Assembly: GCA_902581405.1 (NCBI GenBank)
Contig: CACHOJ010000005.1
Coordinates: 1-64,000, forward strand
DNA: 64,000 bases
Direction: 5' to 3'
Source: an uncultured Pelagibacteraceae bacterium
GTDB lineage: Bacteria > Pseudomonadota > Alphaproteobacteria > Pelagibacterales > Pelagibacteraceae
The notes below the pieces were generated by a model. The model saw nothing but the letters and a program-made list of their open reading frames with translations, was not told where the DNA came from and did not search any database. Shown one piece after another: positions 49,361 through 59,593 of this stretch (the first letter of the stretch is position 1; every line of letters starts with the position of its first letter). A program made the position numbers and the translations under genes.

Positions 49361-51001
49361 TTAAAAATTGATTTTAAATTTTGCCAATGCTTGCTGCATT
49401 CTGATAAGGTTATCACTATATTTTTTCCACTCTTTCGAAGTATCTTTTTTTATTTTTCCCCTGACTTGTTGAAAAGAGGCTGTTGTAACAACTCTGTTTG
49501 TTTTATCAAAACTTTTGATTTTTTCTTCCCATTCAAGGTTTAAAAAATTTAATATAGATTTAGTATCTTTTTCAAAATTTTTGACATAATTATCATAATT
49601 AATATTTAATAAGTTTTTGTTATATTTATTTTTCCAATAATTCATGATATCCACATATAAGTGATAGTATTCAGCAATACTCTCTTGGCTTAAAGTGAAA
49701 TCCATTCCTCTGTCTGTAAAAAGCGTTTTATAATTAGACCAACAAACAGCCATTGGATTTCTACTTATGTGAATTATTTTTGCTTCTGGTAAAGAATTTC
49801 TAATAAAACCAATCCATTTAAAATTTAGAGGTAATTTGTCAATGATAAATGGTTTATCTGAAATTTTAGTTATTTGATTCATATAATAATTTCTTACTGT
49901 ATAAAAATAGTCCTTATAATTACTTGGACTATCTAATCCAATTTTATCTATAACCTTTTGTAAAAAATTGAGCTCGCCGGCTCCATATATTTTTGAATGA
50001 GAAGCTAAAATCTGTTCCAATAATGATGTACCAGATCTAGGCATACCTACAATAAAAATTGGTATAGTTGAAATTTTACTAAAATTTATTACGTTGTTGC
50101 CAATTTGATCAAACAACAATTTTATTTTCCTAAATTGGTCTTTTTGATCATCCATAGAAAAATTAGAAAGATTTCTTTTAAGACTATTTGATTTATTTAG
50201 ATAATCAAAAGCAAGATCTACTTTATTTTGATCAAAAAACCCCTTACTCAGTGCATTGTATAATAATATTTTATTTTCGTTATCTATACTAACCTCATCC
50301 AATTTTTCTAATTCACTGAAAATTTTATTTTTACTATTAATTTCTGTTATAGAAACATAATTTCTCATACTCGGCACAAAAGAAGCATCTATTTCAAAAA
50401 TTTTTTCAAAATATTTTCTTCCTTTAGAAATATCTCCTGTGAATAAATATGCAGATCCTAGATTGTATAATGTTTTAACATTATTATTATCTAATTTTAG
50501 GATACTTTTATAGACTTCTATTAAATCTTTATAATTTCTGTCTTCTTTTAAAATGGTGGATAAGCTGATGAGTGCTTCTATATTATTATTCTTAAATTCT
50601 ATGGCTTTTCTATAACAAGAAATAGCTTCTTCCCTCTGATGAATAATTTTCTTTGTATTTCCTAAGTTATTATATGCTTCTGAAAAATCAGATTTCAACT
50701 TGATTGCGCTCTCAAAAGAAACTATTGCATTATTATATTTTTTTAATTTTTTCTGTATATTACCATGTATGTAGTATATCTCTGGATTTTTTTTAATTAA
50801 TAATAATTTTTCAAAATATTTTTCTGCATCAGTATATTTTTTCAAATTGATAGATGACAATCCTAATAAATATATTAATTGAGCGTCATTTGAATTATTT
50901 TTAATTAATTTATCCCCTAGTTTTATCAATTCTAAAAATTTTTGTTCTTTGTATAAGTTTAAAATTTTATTCTTATTTTTTTCAAAATAATTTGAATTCA
51001 T
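49361..51001 (-). CDS. TPR-repeat sulfotransferase
   Basis: N-terminal TPR units (EAYNNLGNTKKIIHQREEAISCYRKAIEF) plus IPIFIVGMPRSGTSLLEQILASHSKIYGAGEL and IIHISRNPMAVCWSNYKTLF. Confidence 0.93.
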   Translation of the reverse strand: MNSNYFEKNKNKILNLYKEQKFLELIKLGDKLIKNNSNDAQLIYLLGLSSINLKKYTDAEKYFEKLLLIKKNPEIYYIHGNIQKKLKKYNNAIVSFESAIKLKSDFSEAYNNLGNTKKIIHQREEAISCYRKAIEFKNNNIEALISLSTILKEDRNYKDLIEVYKSILKLDNNNVKTLYNLGSAYLFTGDISKGRKYFEKIFEIDASFVPSMRNYVSITEINSKNKIFSELEKLDEVSIDNENKILLYNALSKGFFDQNKVDLAFDYLNKSNSLKRNLSNFSMDDQKDQFRKIKLLFDQIGNNVINFSKISTIPIFIVGMPRSGTSLLEQILASHSKIYGAGELNFLQKVIDKIGLDSPSNYKDYFYTVRNYYMNQITKISDKPFIIDKLPLNFKWIGFIRNSLPEAKIIHISRNPMAVCWSNYKTLFTDRGMDFTLSQESIAEYYHLYVDIMNYWKNKYNKNLLNINYDNYVKNFEKDTKSILNFLNLEWEEKIKSFDKTNRVVTTASFQQVRGKIKKDTSKEWKKYSDNLIRMQQALAKFKINF

Positions 51002-51027
51002 CGAGTATGTGTTATAATTTAAATATT

Positions 51028-51669
51028 ATGAAAAAAGAAGATCTTCCTAACATTTTACCAGTTTTTCCTTTGTCAAATTTTATTATCTTTCCAAGAACTA
51101 CTGTTCCATTAAATATATTTGAACCAAGATATATTCAAATGATTGACCAAAGCATGAAAAGTAATAGATTTATAGGGATGGTTCAGCCCAAAAAAACTGG
51201 TGAACTCAAAAAACCAGACTTGCACGATATAGGTTGTGCTGGGAAAATAACAAGTTTTAATGAAACTGAAGATGGAAGGTATTTAATTATTTTAAGTGGA
51301 GTTTGCAGATTTAAAATTATTAAGGAACAAAATAGTGAAAACCTATTTAGAGAATGTGAGGTAAAATATGATGATTTTTTCAATGATTTAGAAGAAAAAT
51401 CACATGAAATTAAATTTTCAGACTTAAAATTGATATTTCAAAATTTAAAAAGTCTTTTTAAAAAACAAGGGTATGAAATTAATTGGAAAGAAGTTGAAAA
51501 ACAAAGCTTGGATCAAACAATTAATACTTTATCCATGGCCTCCCCATTTTCACTTGAGGAAAAACAAGTCTTACTAGAGAGTAAAGATTTAAATATAAGA
51601 AAAGAAAAATTGGAAGAAATTCTTAATACTTATATTTTAGATAATTATAATAATAAAACTTTACAATAA
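51028..51669 (+). CDS. LON peptidase substrate-binding domain protein
   Basis: LPVFPLSNFIIFPRTTVPLNIFEPRYIQMIDQSMK; no protease domain. Confidence 0.9.
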   Translation: MKKEDLPNILPVFPLSNFIIFPRTTVPLNIFEPRYIQMIDQSMKSNRFIGMVQPKKTGELKKPDLHDIGCAGKITSFNETEDGRYLIILSGVCRFKIIKEQNSENLFRECEVKYDDFFNDLEEKSHEIKFSDLKLIFQNLKSLFKKQGYEINWKEVEKQSLDQTINTLSMASPFSLEEKQVLLESKDLNIRKEKLEEILNTYILDNYNNKTLQ

Positions 51670-51682
51670 AAGTTTATTCAGA

Positions 51683-52768
51683 TTAATCAGTTAAATATGT
51701 GGAATATTTATTTAATAATTTATTTCCTTTTAAAATCTTAAAAATTGGATCAGATAATTTGTTATTTAACTTATTATCGAGTTGAAAAAAAGAATTTATT
51801 GTATCAATACCTAATCCATAAATAAAATTTAGATACTTATTTTTTTCCTGAAATTTAGTTGCAATTATACCTCCATCATTAATTCCCAATTTTATATTAT
51901 CGTCTAAAATATGAGATAAAGATTTTATATCTCTAATTGTCATATTGAAACCTTGTCCTGCTAAAGGATGAACCTTATGAATTAGATCTCCAAACGATAA
52001 AATGTTTTTGAAAACATATTCTCTTAAAATCATAAATTTAATATTGAAGGACTCAACATTGCTAATATTCTTTATTTCATATTTATTATTATATTTATCA
52101 ATAATCTTAAGTAGATTTACTTTATCAATAAGTTTTGTAGAATTATTAGAAAACACTATTGATGTTTGATTATTTGATAAAGGAAGGAATGCTAATGGTC
52201 CATTTCTTGTAAAAATTTGCATTGCAACATTATTCTCATTTTTTTTATGATTTATTATTGCTGTGTGAGCTAAGGATTTATAATTTTTTTCTAACTTTCT
52301 ATGAAAATATTTTTTTGTTATTGGGCTACTTTGGTCAGAATTAATGATTAAATCATAATTTTTTTTTTTAATCGTTTCATAATTATAGTTTTTTAGTTTA
52401 ATAAATTTTAAAAGATTATTTTTTTTTACTAAATTATATAAATCAGAATATTTTAATAAATAAAAATTATTTTGATTTATATTTTTGAACTCAAATAAGT
52501 CTTGTGAACTATTCTTTTCAGAGTAAATTTTAATCTTTCGGGTTGGCCATCCTAGATTATAAAGGCCTTTAATATTTTCTTTTAAAAATTTATAGTTTTT
52601 GCTTGAAATCGCTATTGTTCTAATTGAATTTTTAAATGTTGATTTTTGTGTTTGCGAAATAACATCAACATTAATGTTTTTTTTAATTAAAATTTTGGCT
52701 AAAATAAGATTAGTCAAATTATTTCCTAATAAACAAATATTCATAATATTATTTAATTTTATCAACAA
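51683..52768 (-). CDS. FAD-dependent monooxygenase, UbiH/COQ6-like
   Basis: NGPLAFLPLSNNQTSIVFS and FGDLIHKVHPLAGQGFNMTIRDI motifs. Confidence 0.85.
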   Translation of the reverse strand: MLIKLNNIMNICLLGNNLTNLILAKILIKKNINVDVISQTQKSTFKNSIRTIAISSKNYKFLKENIKGLYNLGWPTRKIKIYSEKNSSQDLFEFKNINQNNFYLLKYSDLYNLVKKNNLLKFIKLKNYNYETIKKKNYDLIINSDQSSPITKKYFHRKLEKNYKSLAHTAIINHKKNENNVAMQIFTRNGPLAFLPLSNNQTSIVFSNNSTKLIDKVNLLKIIDKYNNKYEIKNISNVESFNIKFMILREYVFKNILSFGDLIHKVHPLAGQGFNMTIRDIKSLSHILDDNIKLGINDGGIIATKFQEKNKYLNFIYGLGIDTINSFFQLDNKLNNKLSDPIFKILKGNKLLNKYSTYLTD

Positions 52769-52807
52769 AAATTAAATGATACAAAGTGACAAATCATTAA
52801 AAACAAA

Positions 52808-54895
52808 ATGAAAATTAAAAATTTCATAGATAAAACTAATAATTTTCTTTTAAACAGATTATCCGAATTAGTGGGTTTAATTTTGCTGATTTTATCTATA
52901 TTGCTCCTTCTTTCACTAATTAGTTATTCCCCTGAAGATCCAAACTTTATTTTCCCAGAGAATACTAAAATAAAAAATTTGTTAGGAATAAAAGGTAGCT
53001 ACTCTTCTGATTTATTATTTCAGTCAGTGGGTCTAATATCTTTATTAGTGCCATTCTCGCTTATACTTATCTCTTTATTGGTAATAATTAATAAAAAAAT
53101 TTTACATATTCTTGAAAGTTTATTTTTCATAATATTATACTCAATAACAGGAACATTATTTTTTACAGCTTTCCATACTGAAACATTTTGGCTTACAATT
53201 AACGGTAATAATGGATTTGTTGGCAATTTATTTGAAGAAACTTTTTTAATTAATCTAATAAATTTAAACCATCAAATAAGTTATGTAATTTTAATTTTTT
53301 TAATAACCTGCTTTTTTCTTTTAAGTATTAATTTTAAATTTAGATATCTGGGTTATATAATTAAAATTTTTAGCAAATCTAAAAAAATACCAAATAATAA
53401 TATTAACGATAACTATGAAGAAAATATAATAAGTAAAAATGACCAGTTTAATTATGAAACTAGAATTCAAGAAAACTTCTCATTCGATAAAAATATATCT
53501 TCGTCTGAAAAGAGAGTTATAAAATATAAATTACCATCGATTGATTTTTTAAAAAAACCAACCAAAAAAGATAAAAATTTATCTGAGAATAAAATTGATG
53601 AGAAAATTTTAGAGAAAATTCTATTAGACTTTGGAGTTGAAGGAGAGATTAAAAAAGTTAGTCAGGGTCCGGTAGTGACGTTGTATGAGTTCGAACCTGC
53701 TCCTGGAGTAAAAGTATCAAAAATAATAAATCTTTCAGAGGATATTGCTAGAAATACAAGTTCTGAGTCAGCCAGAATTGCAACAATACCTGGAAGTAAT
53801 ACTATAGGTATTGAATTACCCAAACCACTGAGAGAAAATGTTTTTTTAAGTGAAATAATTTCAGACCCTAGTTATAAAAAAAAAGATATAAAACTCCCGA
53901 TAGCTCTTGGCAAAAGTATTTCTGGATTACCAATAACAAGTGATCTAGGTACAATGCCTCATTTGCTTATAGCTGGCACAACAGGATCAGGAAAATCAGT
54001 TTGTATAAATACAATTATTTTGTCACTTTTGTACAAACACTCTCCTGAGAAATGTAAATTTATCTTAATTGATCCAAAAATGTTGGAACTATCTACTTAC
54101 GAAGGAATTCCACATTTATTATGCCCTGTCATAACTGAAGCTAAAAGAGCTGCTTCTGTTTTAGGATGGGTAGTTAAGGAAATGGAAAATCGTTACAAAC
54201 TTATGACTAAAGTAGGTGTAAGAAATATTGATGGTTACAATGAAAAACATAAGATTTCTATGCCTTATATAGTTGTTATTGTTGATGAAATGTCAGATCT
54301 TATGTTAGTCGCTGGAAAGGATATAGAGAACTATATTCAAAAATTGTCACAAATGGCTAGAGCAGCAGGTATACATATTATAATGGCAACACAACGACCA
54401 AGTGTTGATGTCATTACTGGAACAATTAAAGCTAACTTTCCTACAAGAATATCTTTTCAAGTTACATCTAAAATAGATAGTAGAACAATTCTCGGTGAAC
54501 AAGGCGCTGAGCAACTGCTTGGTAAGGGAGATATGCTCTATATGACTTCAGCAAATAGAATGACTAGAATTCATGCGCCTTTTGTATCAGAAGGAGAAAT
54601 TGAGAAAATAAATAACTTTCTTAGGAACCAAGCTGAACCAGATTACGTTGATGAAATTATGAATTTTGTTGATGAAAAAGAAAGTTCTAGTGGTACAAGC
54701 GATAAAGAAAATCTAGATGAATTATATAATACAGCTCTTGAAATTGTAAAATCTGAGAGAAAGGCATCAACATCCTTTTTACAAAGAAAACTACAAATTG
54801 GTTACAATAGAGCAGCTAGAATAGTAGATCAAATGGAAGCAAATGGAGAAGTCAGCCCAGCAAATCATGTAGGTAAAAGAGAAGTACTTAAATGA
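52808..54895 (+). CDS. ftsK: DNA translocase FtsK
   Basis: N-terminal TMs, LIAGTTGSGKSVCINTIILSLLYK, IVVIVDEMSDLMLVAGKDIE, C-terminal winged helix RKLQIGYNRAARIVDQME. Confidence 0.96.
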   Translation: MKIKNFIDKTNNFLLNRLSELVGLILLILSILLLLSLISYSPEDPNFIFPENTKIKNLLGIKGSYSSDLLFQSVGLISLLVPFSLILISLLVIINKKILHILESLFFIILYSITGTLFFTAFHTETFWLTINGNNGFVGNLFEETFLINLINLNHQISYVILIFLITCFFLLSINFKFRYLGYIIKIFSKSKKIPNNNINDNYEENIISKNDQFNYETRIQENFSFDKNISSSEKRVIKYKLPSIDFLKKPTKKDKNLSENKIDEKILEKILLDFGVEGEIKKVSQGPVVTLYEFEPAPGVKVSKIINLSEDIARNTSSESARIATIPGSNTIGIELPKPLRENVFLSEIISDPSYKKKDIKLPIALGKSISGLPITSDLGTMPHLLIAGTTGSGKSVCINTIILSLLYKHSPEKCKFILIDPKMLELSTYEGIPHLLCPVITEAKRAASVLGWVVKEMENRYKLMTKVGVRNIDGYNEKHKISMPYIVVIVDEMSDLMLVAGKDIENYIQKLSQMARAAGIHIIMATQRPSVDVITGTIKANFPTRISFQVTSKIDSRTILGEQGAEQLLGKGDMLYMTSANRMTRIHAPFVSEGEIEKINNFLRNQAEPDYVDEIMNFVDEKESSSGTSDKENLDELYNTALEIVKSERKASTSFLQRKLQIGYNRAARIVDQMEANGEVSPANHVGKREVLK

Positions 54896-55452
54896 TAAAA
54901 TATATAATCTTTAGTTTGATTTTTTTTTTTAATATAAACGCACAAAGTTCTCCAAATAAAAAAATTATAAATCATTTAGAAAATATATATTCTTTAAAAT
55001 TCAAATTTATTCAAAAAGTAGATAATAATAATATTGAAAAAGGAGAGTGTATAATTTTGTACCCAAAAAGAATTTATTGTGAATATTATGATATATATAA
55101 CAAAATATTAGTTTCAAATGGTAAATCTCTAGTTATAAATTCAGATAAAATAAAAAATTACTATAGATATCCACTAGATCAAACACCATTAAATTTTATT
55201 CTCGATAAAAAATTCTTAATTTCAAAAATGAAAGAGGTAGAAGATGACAAAAATTACCCTTTTTATTATGTATTTAATTTTGAATATGAAAATAACTTAA
55301 TTAAAGTTTTTTTTGATAAAGAGAGTTTGGATTTAATTGGTTGGGAAACTAAAGATATATACCAAAACCTAATTCAAACCTTTTTGAGTGATGTTAATAT
55401 TAATATCGATGTTGAAGAAAAATTATTTTCAATACAAAAATATACTAATTAA
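54892..55452 (+). CDS. lolA: Outer membrane lipoprotein carrier LolA-like
   Basis: Signal peptide; KIINHLENIYSLKFKFIQKV, PKRIYCEYYD, YYRYPLDQTPLNFIL; downstream of ftsK. Confidence 0.82.
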   Translation: MIKYIIFSLIFFFNINAQSSPNKKIINHLENIYSLKFKFIQKVDNNNIEKGECIILYPKRIYCEYYDIYNKILVSNGKSLVINSDKIKNYYRYPLDQTPLNFILDKKFLISKMKEVEDDKNYPFYYVFNFEYENNLIKVFFDKESLDLIGWETKDIYQNLIQTFLSDVNINIDVEEKLFSIQKYTN

Positions 55453-55957
55453 CATCAACATTTATTTTCTCTGATTTAAATATCTGCATACCTCTAGCTA
55501 AGTAGTTTTTAATTGCATTTTTATGATCTAATGAACAAGTGTGTAACCAAACTCTAGATATTCCATCTTCAAATAACTTTTTTATTGCTTCAGACAGCAA
55601 ATATCCTCCACATTTTTTTCCAAAGTACTCTTCTAAGATACCAAAATATGCTATTTCTGAGTGATCACTATCAAAATCACGAACAGTTTCATAAAATCCT
55701 ACCAAGTTGTTATTTTCCTTTAAAACAAATGTTTTTACCCTTGGATTTTCAACATATTCGATCCATTTTTTGTCACCCCATGCCAATCTATCTATCCATC
55801 TATATTTTTTTCCTATTTGTTTATAAAAAAATTTGTTGAGTTGAAAATCTGGTGGATCCACTTGATTTATTTTGAAGTTTGGGCCTGGACTCTTTGATCG
55901 ATTAAGTTTTTCAATTGAATTAATTTCTAAGAAACTTCTATCAACATTTATAATCAC
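55445..55957 (-). CDS. GNAT-family acetyltransferase
   Basis: EIAYFGILEEYFGKKCGGYLLSEAIKKLFEDGISRVWLHTCSLDHKNAIKNYLARGM. Confidence 0.88.
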   Translation of the reverse strand: MIINVDRSFLEINSIEKLNRSKSPGPNFKINQVDPPDFQLNKFFYKQIGKKYRWIDRLAWGDKKWIEYVENPRVKTFVLKENNNLVGFYETVRDFDSDHSEIAYFGILEEYFGKKCGGYLLSEAIKKLFEDGISRVWLHTCSLDHKNAIKNYLARGMQIFKSEKINVDVN

Positions 55958-56319
55958 GAAACCATTTTACCAATTTTTTCTCCACCAAACAAATGGAAAT
56001 GTAAATGTGGAACTTCTTGTCCTCCATGTTCGCTTATATTAGCAAGTGCTCTATACCCCTTACCAGTATCAACGGATATATTTAATTTTTTTGCAACTGT
56101 ATTAATGCCTTTTAGCAATCCAATCATTTCCTCTGGTGATGCATTTTGGGTAAAATCATCTAAGTCAACATATTTTCCTTTTGGAATTACTAATGCATGA
56201 ATTTTTTTTTGAGGATTAATATCATGGAAAGATAAAATAAATTCATCTTCATAAATTTTATTGCAAGGTATCTCTTTTCTAAGTATTTTGGCAAATATAT
56301 TATTATCGTCGTAACTCAT
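55954..56319 (-). CDS. HIT-family protein (HinT-like)
   Basis: NIFAKILRKEIPCNKIYEDEFILSFHDINPQKKIHALVIPK, HGGQEVPHLHFHLFGG. Confidence 0.94.
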   Translation of the reverse strand: MSYDDNNIFAKILRKEIPCNKIYEDEFILSFHDINPQKKIHALVIPKGKYVDLDDFTQNASPEEMIGLLKGINTVAKKLNISVDTGKGYRALANISEHGGQEVPHLHFHLFGGEKIGKMVS

Positions 56320-56321
56320 AA

Positions 56322-57209
56322 TTACATTTTTTCTAATACTGATTTAACTGTATCTCCCATAACAGACGGATTTTTAGAAATTGTAATTCCACACTCTTTT
56401 AATATTTCAACTTTTTCAATTGCACTTTCACCATAAGCTGAAACTATTGCTCCTGCATGACCCATCACTCTTCCTTTTGGAGCAGTTAATCCAGCAATGT
56501 ATGCTATAACTGGTTTTCTCATATTGTCTTTTGCAAACTCACCAGCTGCCACTTCTTGGGGACCACCTATCTCACCAATCATTAAAATTGCATCAGTTTC
56601 ATCATCTGTTTCAAACTTTTCAATTATATCTCTAAATGAGCTTCCATTTATAGGATCTCCGCCTATTCCAACACTTGTTGAAACTCCAATGTTTAAATTT
56701 TTAAGTTGCTGAGCAGCCTCATATCCCAATGTTCCTGATCTACTTATAATCCCAATTCTTCCTTCTTTGTAAATATGTCCAGGCATTATCCCTAACATTG
56801 ATTTTCCAGGACTAATAATTCCCGCACAGTTTGGTCCAACTAACGTCATTTTAGAACTTTTAGTGTATCTTCTCATATACCTTTTTATTCTGATCATGTC
56901 GTGAGAAGGTATTCCATCTACAATTGCAACGCATGTTTTAATTCCTGCATCTGCAGCTTCCATTGCAGAGTCTGCTGCAAAAGCTGGCGGCACAAATAAG
57001 ATTGATGCATCAGCTCCTGTTTCACTAACTGCATCTTTAACTGTGTTAAACACTGGCAAATTTAAATGCTTTGAGCCACCTTTTCCCGGAGTAACTCCAC
57101 CTACAACATTAGAACCGTATTTTATCATCTCATCAGCGTGAAAAGTACCCATTTTACCAGTAAAACCTTGAATAATTATCTTGCTGTTTTTGTCTATTAA
57201 TACTGTCAT
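56322..57209 (-). CDS. mtkB: Malate--CoA ligase (thiokinase) alpha subunit, SucD homolog
   Basis: QGFTGKMGTFHADEMIKYGSNVVGGVTPGKGG, RIKRYMRRYTKSSKMTLVGPNCAGIISPGKSMLGIMPGHIY, GRIGIISRSGTLGYEA; adjacent malyl-CoA lyase. Confidence 0.82.
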   Translation of the reverse strand: MTVLIDKNSKIIIQGFTGKMGTFHADEMIKYGSNVVGGVTPGKGGSKHLNLPVFNTVKDAVSETGADASILFVPPAFAADSAMEAADAGIKTCVAIVDGIPSHDMIRIKRYMRRYTKSSKMTLVGPNCAGIISPGKSMLGIMPGHIYKEGRIGIISRSGTLGYEAAQQLKNLNIGVSTSVGIGGDPINGSSFRDIIEKFETDDETDAILMIGEIGGPQEVAAGEFAKDNMRKPVIAYIAGLTAPKGRVMGHAGAIVSAYGESAIEKVEILKECGITISKNPSVMGDTVKSVLEKM

Positions 57210-57212
57210 AAT

Positions 57213-58376
57213 TTATTTATTGAGAGCTGCAACCGCTTTATTAGCTGCATCCTCAAGCGTGTTTGCTTCAATATAATTTATCTTACTCTCTTTTAAGATT
57301 TGATTACCTTTTTCAACGTTTGTACCTGCCAACCGAATAACTAATGGAACATTGACTTCGATTTTTTTAAGAGCTTCTACTATTCCTTCTGCTACCCAAT
57401 CACATCTGTTTATTCCAGCAAAAATATTTACTAAAATAACTTTTACTTTTTCATCCATTGTAACTAGCTTAAATGCCTTAACTATTTTTTCTGGAGTAGC
57501 ACCACCACCCACATCTAAAAAATTAGCAGGACTACCACCAGCTAGTTTAATCATGTCCATTGATGCCATTGCTAAACCAGCACCATTAATGATGTTACCA
57601 ATGTTTCCATCTAGGCTTACGTAATTTAGTCCTCTATCAGATGCAAAAACCTCTTTTGAGTCCTCTTGTGTCTTATCTCTAAGTTCTGAAACTTGGTTTC
57701 TTCTAAACATTGCGTTGTTGTCAAAACTCATTTTACAATCCAAAGCCAAAATTTGTTTTTGTTTTGAAATTACTAATGGATTGACTTCCACCATAGTAGC
57801 ATCTAATTCACTAAATGCTTTATAACATCCAATAATAGTTTCAGAGGCTCTTCTAATTAAATCTGGTTCAATTCCCAAACCAAATGCTAGCTCTCTAGCT
57901 TGGAAACTTTGCATTCCAACTGCAACCTCAATTTTTGATCTGATTATAGTTTCTGGTTTCTCTTTTGAAATTTCTTCAACACTCATTCCACCTTCTGTTG
58001 AAGCAACCACCATAATACTTTCTGAACTTCTATCAAAAACTAGACCAAGATATAGTTCTCGCTCTATATCTGTAGCCTCTTCAATATAAATTCTATTTAC
58101 TATTTTACCTTCAGGGCCTGTTTGATTTGTAACTAATTTTTTTCCTAGTAGCTTATCTGTTGCTTGGGCAACTTCTAAAGGAGAATTACAAACAATTATT
58201 CCACCAGCTTTTCCCCTAGCACCTGAGTGAATTTGAGCTTTAACTACCCATCTGGATCCACCTATCTCTCTTGCTTTATTCTCAGCATTTTCAGGGCTAT
58301 ATACAATTCCACCTCTTGGAATTGTTACTCCAAAATCTGAAAGTATTTTTTTCGCTTGGTATTCGTGGATATCCAT
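57213..58376 (-). CDS. mtkA: Malate--CoA ligase (thiokinase) beta subunit, SucC homolog
   Basis: MDIHEYQAKKILSDFGVTIPRG, VKAQIHSGARGKAGGI, FLDVGGGATPEKIVKAF, VNIFAGINRCDWVAEG; adjacent mcl. Confidence 0.82.
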   Translation of the reverse strand: MDIHEYQAKKILSDFGVTIPRGGIVYSPENAENKAREIGGSRWVVKAQIHSGARGKAGGIIVCNSPLEVAQATDKLLGKKLVTNQTGPEGKIVNRIYIEEATDIERELYLGLVFDRSSESIMVVASTEGGMSVEEISKEKPETIIRSKIEVAVGMQSFQARELAFGLGIEPDLIRRASETIIGCYKAFSELDATMVEVNPLVISKQKQILALDCKMSFDNNAMFRRNQVSELRDKTQEDSKEVFASDRGLNYVSLDGNIGNIINGAGLAMASMDMIKLAGGSPANFLDVGGGATPEKIVKAFKLVTMDEKVKVILVNIFAGINRCDWVAEGIVEALKKIEVNVPLVIRLAGTNVEKGNQILKESKINYIEANTLEDAANKAVAALNK

Positions 58377-58384
58377 AATTTTAT

Positions 58385-59323
58385 TTATTTATTATGGATT
58401 AACTTATCGATGTTTACAATATTTTCAGCCATTCTAGCTGATGCAGCATCAATCATGCGTCCATCAAGCTGAGCGGCACCTTTTCCTTCATTTGCAGCCT
58501 TTTCTAGCTCTTCTAGGATCCTTTTAGCCTTAGTAACCTCAGCGTCAGGAGGAGAAAATACTTTATTTGCTAGTTCAATTTGAGATGGATGGATGGCCCA
58601 TTTACCCTCAATACCAATTGCAGCTCCTCTTTTAGCAGCAGCAGTATAGGCATCTGGATCATTAAAATCTCCAAATGGTCCATCAATTGCTCTTAGGCCA
58701 TAAGCTCTACATGTCATTACTAATTCTGATAAACCATGATGCCACTGGTCTCCTGGATAGTTTTCATTAAGTCCACCTATAACAGTTGTTCTTGCCCTTA
58801 AACTTGCTGCATAATCTGCAACACCAAAGTGAAGTGCTTCAAGTCTTTCACTTGACGTTGCAATTTCTTTGATGTTTGACATTCCTAGAGCTGTCTCTAT
58901 TAAACATTCAATACCAATTTTATTTTTTAATTTTTTATTTGTTTCAATTTGGGTTAACAAACAATCAACCATATAAACATCGCTTGCAGTTCCTACTTTT
59001 GGAACTAAAATTGTATCTACATTTTCTCCAGCTTGTTCAACTATTTCAATTAAATCAGAATACATGTAATGTGTATCTAAACTATTTATTCTCACAGAAA
59101 TAGTTTTACCACTTCCTCTCCAATCCATTTCATTCAAAGCTTTTATAACATTTGCTCTAGCAGAAATTTTATCATTAGGAGAAACTGCATCTTCAAGATC
59201 TAAAAAAACATAATCTGCTGCTGAACTAAGTGCTTTCTCAAACATTTTAGGGGATGAACCTGGAACAGCCAATTCACTTCTCTGTAATCTTGATCTTGCA
59301 GGTTTATAAAATTTATGGCTCAT
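58385..59323 (-). CDS. mcl: Malyl-CoA lyase (HpcH/HpaI aldolase family)
   Basis: RSRLQRSELAVPGSSPKMFEKALSSAADYVFLDLEDAV, IECLIETALGMSNI, GFGVADYAAS-like region, KWAIHPSQIELAN. Confidence 0.88.
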   Translation of the reverse strand: MSHKFYKPARSRLQRSELAVPGSSPKMFEKALSSAADYVFLDLEDAVSPNDKISARANVIKALNEMDWRGSGKTISVRINSLDTHYMYSDLIEIVEQAGENVDTILVPKVGTASDVYMVDCLLTQIETNKKLKNKIGIECLIETALGMSNIKEIATSSERLEALHFGVADYAASLRARTTVIGGLNENYPGDQWHHGLSELVMTCRAYGLRAIDGPFGDFNDPDAYTAAAKRGAAIGIEGKWAIHPSQIELANKVFSPPDAEVTKAKRILEELEKAANEGKGAAQLDGRMIDAASARMAENIVNIDKLIHNK

Positions 59324-59592
59324 TTTTTTCTTTTATCTAATTCACTCATTACATCTTCAATTTTTATATTATTTGCCTCAAGGTACATTATTAAATGATA
59401 AAATACATCAGCTGCTTCATGTATTTTATTTGAATCTTCTTCAACTGCCTCAATAAGTTCATTTATCTCTTCAAGCACTTTTGCTTTACTCAAAGATTTA
59501 TCACTCAAAAGTTTATTGGTATAAGAACCGTCAACTGGTGAAGATTTTCTTTCTCTTGCAAGTTTAAATAGACTTTCTAGAGTATTTAGCAT
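59320..59592 (-). CDS. hisE: Phosphoribosyl-ATP pyrophosphatase
   Basis: LSKAKVLEEINELIEAVEEDSNKIHEAADVFYHLIMYLE. Confidence 0.92.
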   Translation of the reverse strand: MLNTLESLFKLARERKSSPVDGSYTNKLLSDKSLSKAKVLEEINELIEAVEEDSNKIHEAADVFYHLIMYLEANNIKIEDVMSELDKRKK

Positions 59593-59593
59593 C

